From: Lujinxingiaceae bacterium
GTDB lineage: Bacteria; Myxococcota_A; Bradymonadia; Bradymonadales; Bradymonadaceae
NCBI GenBank assembly: GCA_013697635.1
Contig: JACCWM010000036.1
Coordinates: 62,001 to 126,000, forward strand
DNA: 64,000 bases
Direction of reading: 5' to 3'
Made by a program: the position numbers and the translations under genes. Positions 7,993 through 16,378 of the stretch are shown one piece after another (the first letter of the stretch is position 1; each line of letters starts with the position of its first letter). The notes below the pieces were generated by a model. The model saw nothing but the letters and a program-made list of their open reading frames with translations. It had not been told where the DNA came from and did no database searches.

Positions 7993-8700
7993 ATGTCCAT
8001 CCTCATCCTCATCGTCGAAGACGAACAAGACCTCGCCCGCACGCTGAAATACAACCTCGAGCGTGAGGGCTATGCGACGCGCTGCGCGCTGACCGCCAGC
8101 GATGCGCTCTTGTTCGCCCGCCAGGAGCCGCTGCCCGACCTGGTCCTGCTCGATTTGATGTTGCCCGACATGTCCGGCACCGAGGTATGCCGCCGACTTC
8201 GCCAAGACGAGCTCACCCAGCACGTCCCGGTGATCATCCTCACCGCCAAGGGTGAGGAGATCGACCGTGTCGTCGGCTTCGAGGTCGGCGCTGACGACTA
8301 TGTCGTCAAGCCCTTCAGCGTGCGCGAGTTGATGCTTCGTGTGCGGGCCATCTTGCGCCGCGCTCAACCCGAAGAGGCCGCACTACCCAAAGACAGTGAC
8401 GTCGTCTTTGGCCGCCTTCGCCTCGACGTACCCGGATACCGCGTCTGGGTCGATGAGCAAGCCGTCCACCTGACCGCGCTCGAGTTCAAGCTCTTGACCA
8501 CGCTCTACCAACGCAAGGGGCGCGTTCAAAGCCGCGAGGCTTTGCTCAGCGACGTCTGGGACATCACCGCCGACGTCATGACGCGCACGGTCGACACCCA
8601 CATCAAGCGACTTCGCGAGAAGCTCGGCGCAGCCGGCGACTACATCGAAACCCTGCGAGGCGTCGGCTATTGCTTTCTGGCCGCCCCTGCCAACGAGTAG
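7993..8700 (+). CDS. phoB: PhoB-type response regulator
   Basis: 235 residues. The receiver domain (1-120) has phospho-acceptor D54 in LVLLDLMLP and the conserved Lys in YVVKPFS. An OmpR/PhoB winged-helix DNA-binding domain follows (about 130-232, with SREALLSDVW and RTVDTHIKRLREKLG). It is followed 11 bases later by a PhoR-like kinase gene, so it is the usual phosphate two-component pair. No pst transporter or phoU gene is in the window, so phosphate control is inferred from family and pairing. Confidence 0.88.
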   Translation: MSILILIVEDEQDLARTLKYNLEREGYATRCALTASDALLFARQEPLPDLVLLDLMLPDMSGTEVCRRLRQDELTQHVPVIILTAKGEEIDRVVGFEVGADDYVVKPFSVRELMLRVRAILRRAQPEEAALPKDSDVVFGRLRLDVPGYRVWVDEQAVHLTALEFKLLTTLYQRKGRVQSREALLSDVWDITADVMTRTVDTHIKRLREKLGAAGDYIETLRGVGYCFLAAPANE

Positions 8701-8710
8701 TCCAACCGGC

Positions 8711-10480
8711 GTGACACTTTCCTTTCGCAGCAAACTCTTTTTGATCGCGGTCAGCCTGCTGATGACCTTTGCGATCGCCAGTGGCCTGTATCTCGAGCGC
8801 GAGCTTCGAAACTGGTTCGAGAGCCGCATTGAGACCGAGCTGCAGGCCCATGCCCAGACCGCGCGCGAAGCCGTCACGGCTCTGCCCGCAGACGCTTCGC
8901 CCGAGGCGATCGCCTCGTTGGCCGAGCGCCTGGGAACGGCGACCGCTACGCGCGTGACCTTGATCGGCGCCGACGGGCGCGTGCTCGGAGACTCCCATCT
9001 ACCTGGCGACGCCCTGCACTCGGCCGAGAACCACGCCGCGCGCCCCGAGATCGCCGCAGCCCAGACCCAGACCTTTGGCTCGGCGCGCCGGCTCAGCCGC
9101 ACGGTCGGCAAACACATGTTCTATGTCGCCGTGCCCTACACCCGCGACGACGTGCGTGGTGTCGTGCGCGTCGGCCTGCCGCTCGACGACATCGACGAGG
9201 TCATCGCCCACCTGCGCCTTTTCATGGTCTTCGCGATCTTGTTCGGCCTGGTCGCGGCCATGTTCTTAAGCGGTGTGGCCTCCCATTTGATGGCGCGCAC
9301 GCTTCGCGAGCTGGTGCAGCACGCCCGCACGGTCACCCTGCGCCCGTCGCCCCTGGCCAGCGATGAGCCCGCCGCCGGCCTGGCCAACTCGATGCTCACC
9401 CTTCGCGAGGAGCTCGGCCAGACGCTTGCGACCATGGCCAGCGAGCGTGATCGCTTCGAGGCCGTGCTCGACGGTATGGGCGAGGCGGTGATCGCCGTCA
9501 GCCCCGATCGACGCATGACGTTGGTCAATCGCGCCGCGCGCGCGCTCTTTGGGCTCTCGACGCCCCCTGTTGGGCGCAAGCTCGACGAGATCCCTGATCT
9601 GGCGATGCTCGACGATCTCGTCGTTCGCACCGAACACGAGCAGTCCGCGAGCGCCGAGTTCGACTTGGCCGGCCCCGTCGTGCGCAAGGTCATGGCTCGG
9701 GCCACGGTCAAGCGCGCCAGCGGCGGCACGATCATCGTCATCCACGACGTCACCGAGCTTCGCCGCCTCGAGACGATCCGACGCGACTTCATCGCCAACG
9801 TCTCCCACGAGCTTCGAACCCCCGTGAGCGTCGTGCAGGCCAACGCCGAGACCCTGCTCGACGGCGCGCTCGAGGATGGCGAGATGGCCCGCGCCTTTGT
9901 CGAGGCAATCCACCGCAACTCCGAGCGTCTCTCGCGTCTGATCGCCGATCTCTTGGACATCTCTCGGCTCGAGGCCGACAAATACGAGATCGAGCTTCAA
10001 CCCGTCGCGCTGGCCGTCGCCGTCCACCGCGCGATCGATGCCGTCGAAGGCAAAATCGACCGCGCCCTGACGGCCATTGACCTGGCCATCGATGATCAGC
10101 TCGTCGTCTGGGCCGATCCCAAGGCGATCGATCAGGTGCTGTTCAATCTGCTCGACAACGCCTTCAAGCACATGCCCGACGGCGGCCGCGTCAAAGTCGT
10201 GGCCGAGCTTGGCGCCGACGAGGTGCGCATCGAAATTCGCGATGATGGCCCGGGCATCGATTTCAAGCACCGCGATCGCATCTTCGAGCGCTTCTATCGC
10301 GTCGACAAGGGCCGCGCGAGCCACATGGGCGGCACCGGCCTGGGCCTCTCCATCGTAAAACATCTGGTCAGCACCATGGGCGGCAACGTAGGCTTTCGCC
10401 CGAACTCGCCACGCGGCTCGATCTTCTGGTTCACCCTTTGTCGCGAGCAGCCCGACACCGACGCCGCTGCCCGACCCTAA
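8711..10480 (+). CDS. phoR: PhoR-type sensor histidine kinase
   Basis: 589 residues with a GTG start at 8711 right after phoB. Membrane segments lie at about 10-27 and 168-189 with a periplasmic sensor region between them. A HAMP-like stretch is followed by a PAS domain (about 245-350). The HisKA box is HELRTP with H366, and the ATPase has an N-box (NLLDNAFKH), G1 (DDGPGI) and G2 (GGTGLGLSI). The product would autophosphorylate and phosphorylate the adjacent PhoB-like regulator. The large periplasmic loop is longer than in E. coli PhoR and resembles the Gram-positive/delta-type PhoR. Confidence 0.88.
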   Translation: MTLSFRSKLFLIAVSLLMTFAIASGLYLERELRNWFESRIETELQAHAQTAREAVTALPADASPEAIASLAERLGTATATRVTLIGADGRVLGDSHLPGDALHSAENHAARPEIAAAQTQTFGSARRLSRTVGKHMFYVAVPYTRDDVRGVVRVGLPLDDIDEVIAHLRLFMVFAILFGLVAAMFLSGVASHLMARTLRELVQHARTVTLRPSPLASDEPAAGLANSMLTLREELGQTLATMASERDRFEAVLDGMGEAVIAVSPDRRMTLVNRAARALFGLSTPPVGRKLDEIPDLAMLDDLVVRTEHEQSASAEFDLAGPVVRKVMARATVKRASGGTIIVIHDVTELRRLETIRRDFIANVSHELRTPVSVVQANAETLLDGALEDGEMARAFVEAIHRNSERLSRLIADLLDISRLEADKYEIELQPVALAVAVHRAIDAVEGKIDRALTAIDLAIDDQLVVWADPKAIDQVLFNLLDNAFKHMPDGGRVKVVAELGADEVRIEIRDDGPGIDFKHRDRIFERFYRVDKGRASHMGGTGLGLSIVKHLVSTMGGNVGFRPNSPRGSIFWFTLCREQPDTDAAARP

Positions 10481-10495
10481 TTTGAGGTTCTTCTC

Positions 10496-11071
10496 ATGTC
10501 CGACACCGCTTTGCCCCCTGAAGCGAGCCAATGGCTCCAAACGCTTCGTGCCTTCAGCGCCACCCACCGCTCAGCCCCGCTTTCGGGCCGCGACGATCTC
10601 GACGCACTCGGCGACTGGCAGCGCCGCATCACCGGCGGCCTGATCATCCAGTTCTTCGAGTTCCTCGAGAAGAAAGCCGTCGACGAGCTCGCCGAGGACA
10701 GCACGCCGATTGGCGAGCGAGTCTTCTTGCTCATCACCGACGAGCCGGGCGCCGCTGCCGCACAGGAACTCATGGAGATGGACAGCCCGCTGGCCATCTG
10801 CCTGCTCAAAGAGGAGTGGCGACGCTATGTCGACGACGAACAAAACAACGCCGACGAGGACTTTCGCCTCCACTACCAGTTTTGGAGTGTCTGGCATCAA
10901 AACGTGCCCGAGCAATGGGAGCTCGAGCTCGAGGTCGACACCGACTACTGGGTTCACGAAGAGGGCTTTGCCCTGGCCGACGGCGTCGGCCGCGGCGCCC
11001 AGCACCTCTGGGCCTGGGACGGCGAGCAGATGAAGATCGTCGAAGAGACCATGACCTCCTGGGTCTCCTGA
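10496..11071 (+). CDS. Hypothetical acidic protein
   Basis: 191 residues, acidic, Trp-rich, with no signal peptide or membrane segment; no family recognised. It starts 15 bases after the kinase stop with GAGG upstream, so it is probably cotranscribed with phoB-phoR. Notable segments are GGLIIQFFEFLEKKAVDEL and a Trp/His-rich middle (FWSVWHQNVPEQWELE). A small regulator or partner of the phosphate system is possible but nothing in the sequence shows it. Confidence 0.7.
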   Translation: MSDTALPPEASQWLQTLRAFSATHRSAPLSGRDDLDALGDWQRRITGGLIIQFFEFLEKKAVDELAEDSTPIGERVFLLITDEPGAAAAQELMEMDSPLAICLLKEEWRRYVDDEQNNADEDFRLHYQFWSVWHQNVPEQWELELEVDTDYWVHEEGFALADGVGRGAQHLWAWDGEQMKIVEETMTSWVS

Positions 11072-11150
11072 ATTTTTGCCGGGTCCATCGCGTCTCAAAA
11101 CCTGTTGAACTTGAGTCCCTATTTTCGCTGACGCCTGCTGGGAATTGATC

Positions 11151-11729
11151 ATGTCTGGATCCAATCGAACTCGTATCGCCGCCCTTGGCGTTTGCGCCTG
11201 CGTGGCGCTCCTCGGCTGCGCCACTGGCTCCAGCCAGTATACTCAGAGCTACCAGTCGCCCTACGGGCCTGAGGCCCAGGCCAAAACCCCGGCTTATGGT
11301 GCGCCCGAGACGACGACCGAGGCGCTCATGCAGCCGCTTGAGGTCGAGCATTACGAGGACGACGCTGAGCCCCAGCCACAACGCCGAGCCAGAACCGCGC
11401 CCACGCCAAAGAACCGAGCCGATCGACGCACCGCGTCCGCTCCCCAGCCAATCGCCGCCGCCGACTTTCGCGTTCTCCAAAGATCGATTGAGGATGCCGG
11501 CTTTACCGACGACAAGCGCTCGGTGATAGCGCTGGCTGCGGCTCACAACTACTTCACCAGTGAGCAGGTCAAGACCCTGGTCAGCGAGCTCTCCTTTAGC
11601 GAGCTCAAGGTCGACGCTGCAACCCTGCTCTATCCGCGCCTGGTCGACCCGGAGCGCTTCCACATCGTCATTGACGCGTTGAGCTTTTCCAGCGAGAAGT
11701 CCCAGCTACGCCAGAACCTGGGGCTGTGA
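11151..11729 (+). CDS. DUF4476 domain lipoprotein
   Basis: 192 residues. The start ATG at 11151 is preferred over an in-frame TTG at 11145. Signal peptide with lipobox ALLGC. A Pro/Gln/Arg-rich linker follows. The C-terminal ~90 residues (FRVLQRSIEDAGF, AAAHNYFTSEQVKTLV, LYPRLVDPERFHIV) match the DUF4476 pattern, a helical domain of unknown function found in exported proteins of Myxococcota and Bacteroidetes. It probably sits in the outer or inner membrane. Its neighbours give no clear role. Confidence 0.75.
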   Translation: MSGSNRTRIAALGVCACVALLGCATGSSQYTQSYQSPYGPEAQAKTPAYGAPETTTEALMQPLEVEHYEDDAEPQPQRRARTAPTPKNRADRRTASAPQPIAAADFRVLQRSIEDAGFTDDKRSVIALAAAHNYFTSEQVKTLVSELSFSELKVDAATLLYPRLVDPERFHIVIDALSFSSEKSQLRQNLGL

Positions 11730-11851
11730 GCCCCAAGCTTCGATCATTGGCCAAATCGCCATGCCCGTGATAGAAGGCGAGCAGCCGTTGGTGGCCCGCC
11801 GACAAGGCGGAGTGCGCCGTTCGATACGTTCGCCCCGCGAGTTCTAAGTAC

Positions 11852-12613
11852 ATGGCGAGTTTTTTTGGTGAAGTCGTCGAGGTCTACCGGTCCTCGCGCA
11901 AACAACAAGATATCTTCTGGAACGTCTACGTCGCGCGCCCCCTGGCGGCCGCGCTCGTCTACTTTCTGCGGCGCACGCCGATCACACCCAACCAGGTCAG
12001 CTTTCTCGGGGTTTTTGTCTTCTTCGGCTCGGTCGCCCTGCTCGTGGGCTGGCGCGACCCGATCGCCATGGTGCTCGCTGCCCTGGTCTTGCAGTTCTCC
12101 TATCTCTTCGACTGCGCCGACGGCCAGCTCGCCCGGCTCAAGGGCATGACCTCGAACGTGGGCGCCTACCTCGACTTCTTCATGGACGAGGTCAAGGCCC
12201 TGCTGCTGGTTGCGGCCTGCGGAGCCAGGCTCTGGCTGCAGTTTGACGAGCCGATCTGGCTTTTAGCCGGCATGCTCGGCGTCATGCTCGTGGCCATTGG
12301 CACCTCGCTGACCAACTTCGTACGCCGCCCGGAGTACGCCGGCCACGAGATCAAGCCTGGCGCATCGGCGATGAAAAAAGCCATGCCCCAAAGCCTGGTC
12401 GGCCGGATTGTCTGGGTGCTCGAGCGCATCGCGCAGTGGATCGTGCACTATCCGTCATGGTTTCTCTACATCGCACTGCTCGACCTGGTGCCCGGCGTCA
12501 ACGGCGCATTGGTCTTCTTGTTCTTCTATCTTGGCATCTACGTCGCCTATGTCGGGCGCACCTCGCTTGGCGTGTTCGTGCGCCTTGCTCACCCAGGATT
12601 CTACCGCCCATGA
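11852..12613 (+). CDS. CDP-alcohol phosphatidyltransferase family protein
   Basis: 253-residue polytopic membrane enzyme. The full family signature D-x2-D-G-x2-A-R-x8-G-x3-D-x3-D is present at D87, D90, G91, A94, R95, G104, D108 and D112, so the di-metal site should be active. About six membrane segments surround it. The enzyme joins a CDP-activated alcohol to an acceptor, usually to make a phospholipid head group. Its stop overlaps the ATG of a LicC-like nucleotidyltransferase gene, which would make the CDP- (or NDP-) activated substrate. The pair probably builds a specific lipid head group, such as a phosphocholine, aminoethylphosphonate or inositol type. Confidence 0.88.
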   Translation: MASFFGEVVEVYRSSRKQQDIFWNVYVARPLAAALVYFLRRTPITPNQVSFLGVFVFFGSVALLVGWRDPIAMVLAALVLQFSYLFDCADGQLARLKGMTSNVGAYLDFFMDEVKALLLVAACGARLWLQFDEPIWLLAGMLGVMLVAIGTSLTNFVRRPEYAGHEIKPGASAMKKAMPQSLVGRIVWVLERIAQWIVHYPSWFLYIALLDLVPGVNGALVFLFFYLGIYVAYVGRTSLGVFVRLAHPGFYRP

Positions 12614-13353
12614 AAGCCATCATCATCGCAGCCGGTATGGGCTCGCGCTTGCAACATCACACCGAAGAGCGCCCCAAGTGCATGGTCGAGGTGGCCGGAC
12701 GCTCGATCCTCGACCACCAACTCGACGCATTTCGGCAAAACGGCGTCACGGATATCCACATCATTCGTGGCTATCTGGCCGAGCGCCTCGTCGTCGCCGG
12801 CGCCACCTATCACGCAAACCTCGATTATCGCTCCAACAACATCTTGTTTTCACTCTTTTGCGCCCAGGCGGCGATGGAAGGGCCGTTTTTGACGACCTAT
12901 TCCGACATTGTCTTTACGCCCGAGGTGGTCCAGGCCGCGCTCAACAGCGCCCACGACATCAGCCTGGTCGTCGATCGCCAGTGGGCCGGTGCTTACGACG
13001 GCCGCAGTGATCATCCCGTCAGCGAGGCCGAGTTGGCCGAGGTCGAAGGTGACCGCGTCATCGCCGTGGGTAAACAGGTCGGACCACAGCGCGCGGCCGG
13101 CGAATTCATCGGGCTTGCCCGCTTCTCTGAGCTTGGCGGACGCCAACTCAAAGACGCCTTTGCCGACGTTCGCGCACGCCTGGGTGATGACGATCCCTTC
13201 CACGCGGCAAAGCTGTTTCGCAAGGCCTATTTGACCGACCTCTTTCTCGAGCTTATCAAGCGTCAGATCCCGATCGGTTGGACCCCCATCGACGGCCAAT
13301 GGCGAGAGATCGACACGGTCGAGGATCTCGAGCGCGTCAACGCCAACTGGTAA
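12610..13353 (+). CDS. LicC/PntC-like nucleotidyltransferase
   Basis: 247 residues starting at an ATG that overlaps the previous stop (ATGA). It has the nucleotidyltransferase signature IIAAGMGSRL, the lysine in ERPKCMVEV and a metal Asp in TTYSDIVF. A second acidic site is likely in the C-terminal REIDTVEDLE. Size and motifs fit the sugar-1-phosphate / phosphocholine cytidylyltransferase family (LicC, and PntC for 2-aminoethylphosphonate). Coupling to a CDP-alcohol transferase suggests it makes a CDP-activated head group. Substrate cannot be read from sequence. Confidence 0.82.
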   Translation: MKAIIIAAGMGSRLQHHTEERPKCMVEVAGRSILDHQLDAFRQNGVTDIHIIRGYLAERLVVAGATYHANLDYRSNNILFSLFCAQAAMEGPFLTTYSDIVFTPEVVQAALNSAHDISLVVDRQWAGAYDGRSDHPVSEAELAEVEGDRVIAVGKQVGPQRAAGEFIGLARFSELGGRQLKDAFADVRARLGDDDPFHAAKLFRKAYLTDLFLELIKRQIPIGWTPIDGQWREIDTVEDLERVNANW

Positions 13354-13426
13354 GCTCGACGGCGTGATTAGTATCTGTGAGGAAGCCAGCCAGCCCGCCC
13401 AGCCCCTTTTGCGCTTGGAATTCTCG

Positions 13427-14929
13427 ATGGCGCTTGCCCCCCCTCCAGACGATTCCCTCAACGACTCAGCCACGGCACATCCGGCACCCACGGTGCGCCT
13501 TGCGATGGTCGCTCCGCGCCTGTTGACCACCCCGTCAAAGGCCCTGCTGATTCTGGCCACGCTGGTCTTTGTGACCCACGTCTTGCCCGAGATGGTGACG
13601 CACGGCCTCGACGCCCAGAACTTGAGCTGGGCCGCGGCGCTCTTGGGCCTGAGCTCGCTCGTGCTCGTTTCGCGTGCCTTGCTGCGCCCGCGCCAGCCGC
13701 AGACGATCGACTTTGCCGACGATCACGTCACCCTCCCCAAAAGTGCCCACTCCAGGCGGCGCCACACCGTCGCCTACGCTGACATCAACGCGATCTTTCG
13801 CATGGAACAGCGCAACGAAGAAGTGGTGCTCATCGACACCAAACGCCGCCTGATCTCGTATAACCAGAGTAGCTTTTTGCAACCCGAGGCGCTGGCCAGC
13901 CTGTGGAGCGAGATCCTCTCGAACGTTCGGGCATTGCCCGATGGACGTGCTCGCCTCGAGCGCATGCGCGCGCTGGCAAACACGGCCTATTTGACCGGCT
14001 TCAACCGCACGCGCATCACCCGGGGGCTGCTCGCTCTGATCGCGCTCGTGTTTTTGGTGCAAGTCTACAGCGCCGCTTTGCTCAATCCCTTTCGCATGAT
14101 CGATCTCGGTGCCAACAGTGCCACTCTGGTCGCCGAGGGCCAGTGGTTTCGCCTCGTTTCCGCTAACTTTCTGCACGGAAACTGGCCGCACGTGATCGTC
14201 AATGGCGTGGCCCTGTTCTTTTTGGGTACCGTGCTCGAGCGCTTGCTGGGCTCGCGCCGCTTGCTGTTCATCTTCCTGGTCTCAGCGCTCGGCGGCGCGC
14301 TCGCTTCGATGCTCGCTGCCCAAGGCGCGCTGTCCGTGGGCGCCTCGACTGCGCTCTTTGGATTGCTCGGCGCGTTGGGCGTCGTCCACCTCAAGTTTCA
14401 CCGCCAGTTACCCGTGCCCTACCGCCAATCCGTGCGCTGGTGGGTGATCATTTTGGGGTTGAACACGCTGCTGCCCCTGCTCATCGCCATGATCGACGTC
14501 GCCGCCCACGCCGGCGGCTTTTTAGCCGGTGCGCTAGCAACCTGGGCGCTGCTCGTGGGCGTCTCAGAGTTCGATCCCAGCCGCGCCCCACCGCGCTGGC
14601 TTCGCCTGGCCAACGCCATCGTCGTCGCCGCCTTTGCCATTGGCATCGCTCAAACCGTGGTCTACGCCATCAACGACCACCCCGGCGACGACGTGCGCGT
14701 GCTCGAAGACTATTTGGCGCGAGCCCAAACCGACGGGGCTGACGCGCTCTACCTCATCGCGTGGTCCAACGCTCACGATGATCGGATCGAGCGCCCACGC
14801 CTGGAGCTCGCACTTCGCGCCGGCCAACAGGCCCAGGCCCTTGAACCACAGCGCGCCGACATCGCCCAGGTTATCGCCCGCCTCCAATTTCGACTCGCCC
14901 AAATGAGCGAGAATAGCCCGCCCGACTAG
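13427..14929 (+). CDS. Rhomboid-family intramembrane serine protease
   Basis: 500 residues from the ATG at 13427; a GTG at 13364 would add 21 residues. The N-terminal part has two hydrophobic segments and a PH-like cytosolic region. The rhomboid core (about 240-410) carries HGNWPHVIVN, the catalytic serine in GASTALFG and the catalytic histidine in AAHAGGFLAGA. The residue after the serine is Thr instead of the usual Gly (GxSG to GxST). The soluble C-terminal tail has helical repeats. It cleaves membrane proteins in the bilayer; its substrate is unknown. Confidence 0.85.
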   Translation: MALAPPPDDSLNDSATAHPAPTVRLAMVAPRLLTTPSKALLILATLVFVTHVLPEMVTHGLDAQNLSWAAALLGLSSLVLVSRALLRPRQPQTIDFADDHVTLPKSAHSRRRHTVAYADINAIFRMEQRNEEVVLIDTKRRLISYNQSSFLQPEALASLWSEILSNVRALPDGRARLERMRALANTAYLTGFNRTRITRGLLALIALVFLVQVYSAALLNPFRMIDLGANSATLVAEGQWFRLVSANFLHGNWPHVIVNGVALFFLGTVLERLLGSRRLLFIFLVSALGGALASMLAAQGALSVGASTALFGLLGALGVVHLKFHRQLPVPYRQSVRWWVIILGLNTLLPLLIAMIDVAAHAGGFLAGALATWALLVGVSEFDPSRAPPRWLRLANAIVVAAFAIGIAQTVVYAINDHPGDDVRVLEDYLARAQTDGADALYLIAWSNAHDDRIERPRLELALRAGQQAQALEPQRADIAQVIARLQFRLAQMSENSPPD

Positions 14930-15388
14930 CCCACTTCGGGGCGTGCATGAGCGGTGATCACATCCAAGGTGATCGCCTCACCACCCGACCGCCATCGCAC
15001 CGGTGAGCAGCCCGACCAACCTTCAAATTATCCTGGCCATCCTCAACGAACGCGCATCGCGCTGTAATGGTGCGGATCGTCGCCCCAATCACGGGCCGCC
15101 TCGCAAGCACTTCTGGAGGCGCGGGTGCACCCATCGAGCAGGCGGGGTCTACTGTTCCCACCTGGATCATTTCCATTGGCTGCATCATTCGCTACCATGG
15201 GGTGAGGACTCCAGTACCTAAGCATGTGCCACGATGGCGCAACAAGCGCAGATCAAACCTGCATGGCAATGATAAATTGCATGAAACCACAAGCACTTAA
15301 CCCAAGAAATCAAGATCAAGGCTCGCCAGGGTATGAACTTTGCAGTTTTAATTGAGGCAACGTGCGAACCCGGCCAATGGAGTCACTG
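14930..15388. other. Intergenic region, no gene seen
   Basis: About 460 bases between the rhomboid gene and the pseudopilin operon. Short open frames exist on both strands but none has a ribosome site plus coding character. The last 150 bases are A/T-rich compared with the surroundings and probably hold the operon promoter; no clear -35/-10 pair was picked. GGAG six bases before 15389 is the ribosome site of the first operon gene. Confidence 0.6.
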
Positions 15389-16342
15389 ATGGAAAGCGGA
15401 TCCAATCAAAAGAAACCTCGTCGAGCCTCCGGCCTGGCCTCAACGATGATCACTGCACTGTGCCATCTCGTTGGCATAGCGGCGGTGTTCGCCATCTTGG
15501 CCGCAGCCTTTATCAACGAGTCCGCCTTGAGCGCGCTTCAGGGCACCCTGTCCGACAGCGCGCTGTCCGGGCGCGCGGCCATGGAATTGGCTCTGCAACT
15601 CGGGCTGGCTGCCTGCGTCTGGGCGCTTGGCTTCATCATGTACGCGATGTTTCGCGAGCACTTCAAGTCGCGAAAGACCACTCGATTGGTGCGCGCCCGC
15701 GGCACGATCCTCACCGAAACCCTGATTGTTTTTCCGGTCTTCATCTTGCTCACCTTCGGGCTTGCTCAGATGACGATCAACAACATGGCCGGCCTGCTGA
15801 CCACGCTCGCCGCCTACGAGGCCGGCCGCACGCTCGCGGTCTGGATGCCCGAGGCCCAGGCCGGACGAAACGGCGTCACCCCAGCGCTTGCCCATGACAA
15901 AGCGCGAGTGGCCGCTGCGGGTGTGATTGCTCCGGTCGTGCCGCAGTTGTTCAGCACCTGCAACCCGAACTCACCGACTTTGCAAAAGAAGCTCGCTGGT
16001 CTTCATCTGGCGGGCAATGTGCCACACTACATCAGTTTGCAGCAGCCTCTGGCCGGCAGCCAGCAGTTCACCGATGCCTTCGACAAGGCGCCGTTGGGCA
16101 TGCGCGGCATTCCCAAGACGCGCATGGCCTACTGCTCGACGACCGTTACCTCATCGGGTGCCTCAACCGGCGGCCTTCTGACCACCAAGGTCGTCTACCG
16201 ACACAACTCGGCGATGCCGCTGGTGGGCCGCCTCTTTGGCTCGCTGCAGATCGTCGAAGGCCGACCAGGTTTTTATGCAAATATCCAACGCAGCTATCGC
16301 ACCACCACGCATATGGCTCCCAATAAGATCGATCCCTACTGA
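15389..16342 (+). CDS. TadE-like pseudopilin-family protein
   Basis: 317 residues from the ATG at 15389 (GGAG six bases upstream; GTG 15362 and ATG 15377 are alternatives). Two hydrophobic segments lie near 25-45 and 75-95, then a TadE-type segment: RGTILTETLIVFPVFILL, with the Glu five residues after the small/polar residue as in pseudopilins. The extracytoplasmic remainder has few Cys. TadE/F-type proteins are minor pseudopilins of the Flp/Tad pilus machine. The two extra N-terminal membrane segments are unusual. It opens a four-gene run with TadG- and TadE-like genes. Confidence 0.72.
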   Translation: MESGSNQKKPRRASGLASTMITALCHLVGIAAVFAILAAAFINESALSALQGTLSDSALSGRAAMELALQLGLAACVWALGFIMYAMFREHFKSRKTTRLVRARGTILTETLIVFPVFILLTFGLAQMTINNMAGLLTTLAAYEAGRTLAVWMPEAQAGRNGVTPALAHDKARVAAAGVIAPVVPQLFSTCNPNSPTLQKKLAGLHLAGNVPHYISLQQPLAGSQQFTDAFDKAPLGMRGIPKTRMAYCSTTVTSSGASTGGLLTTKVVYRHNSAMPLVGRLFGSLQIVEGRPGFYANIQRSYRTTTHMAPNKIDPY

Positions 16343-16378
16343 GAAGCTCGCGCTCGGTTCGTCGGCCGCTGCAACCTG

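Noticed and set aside
9266-10567. 433-codon open frame on the minus strand
   Set aside because: Antisense to the PhoR kinase domain and repetitive Gly/Ala/Asp composition; a shadow frame.
15265-15285. TGGCA...TTGCA resembling a sigma-54 promoter before the Tad-like operon
   Set aside because: The spacing between GG and GC is 12 bases, not the required 10.
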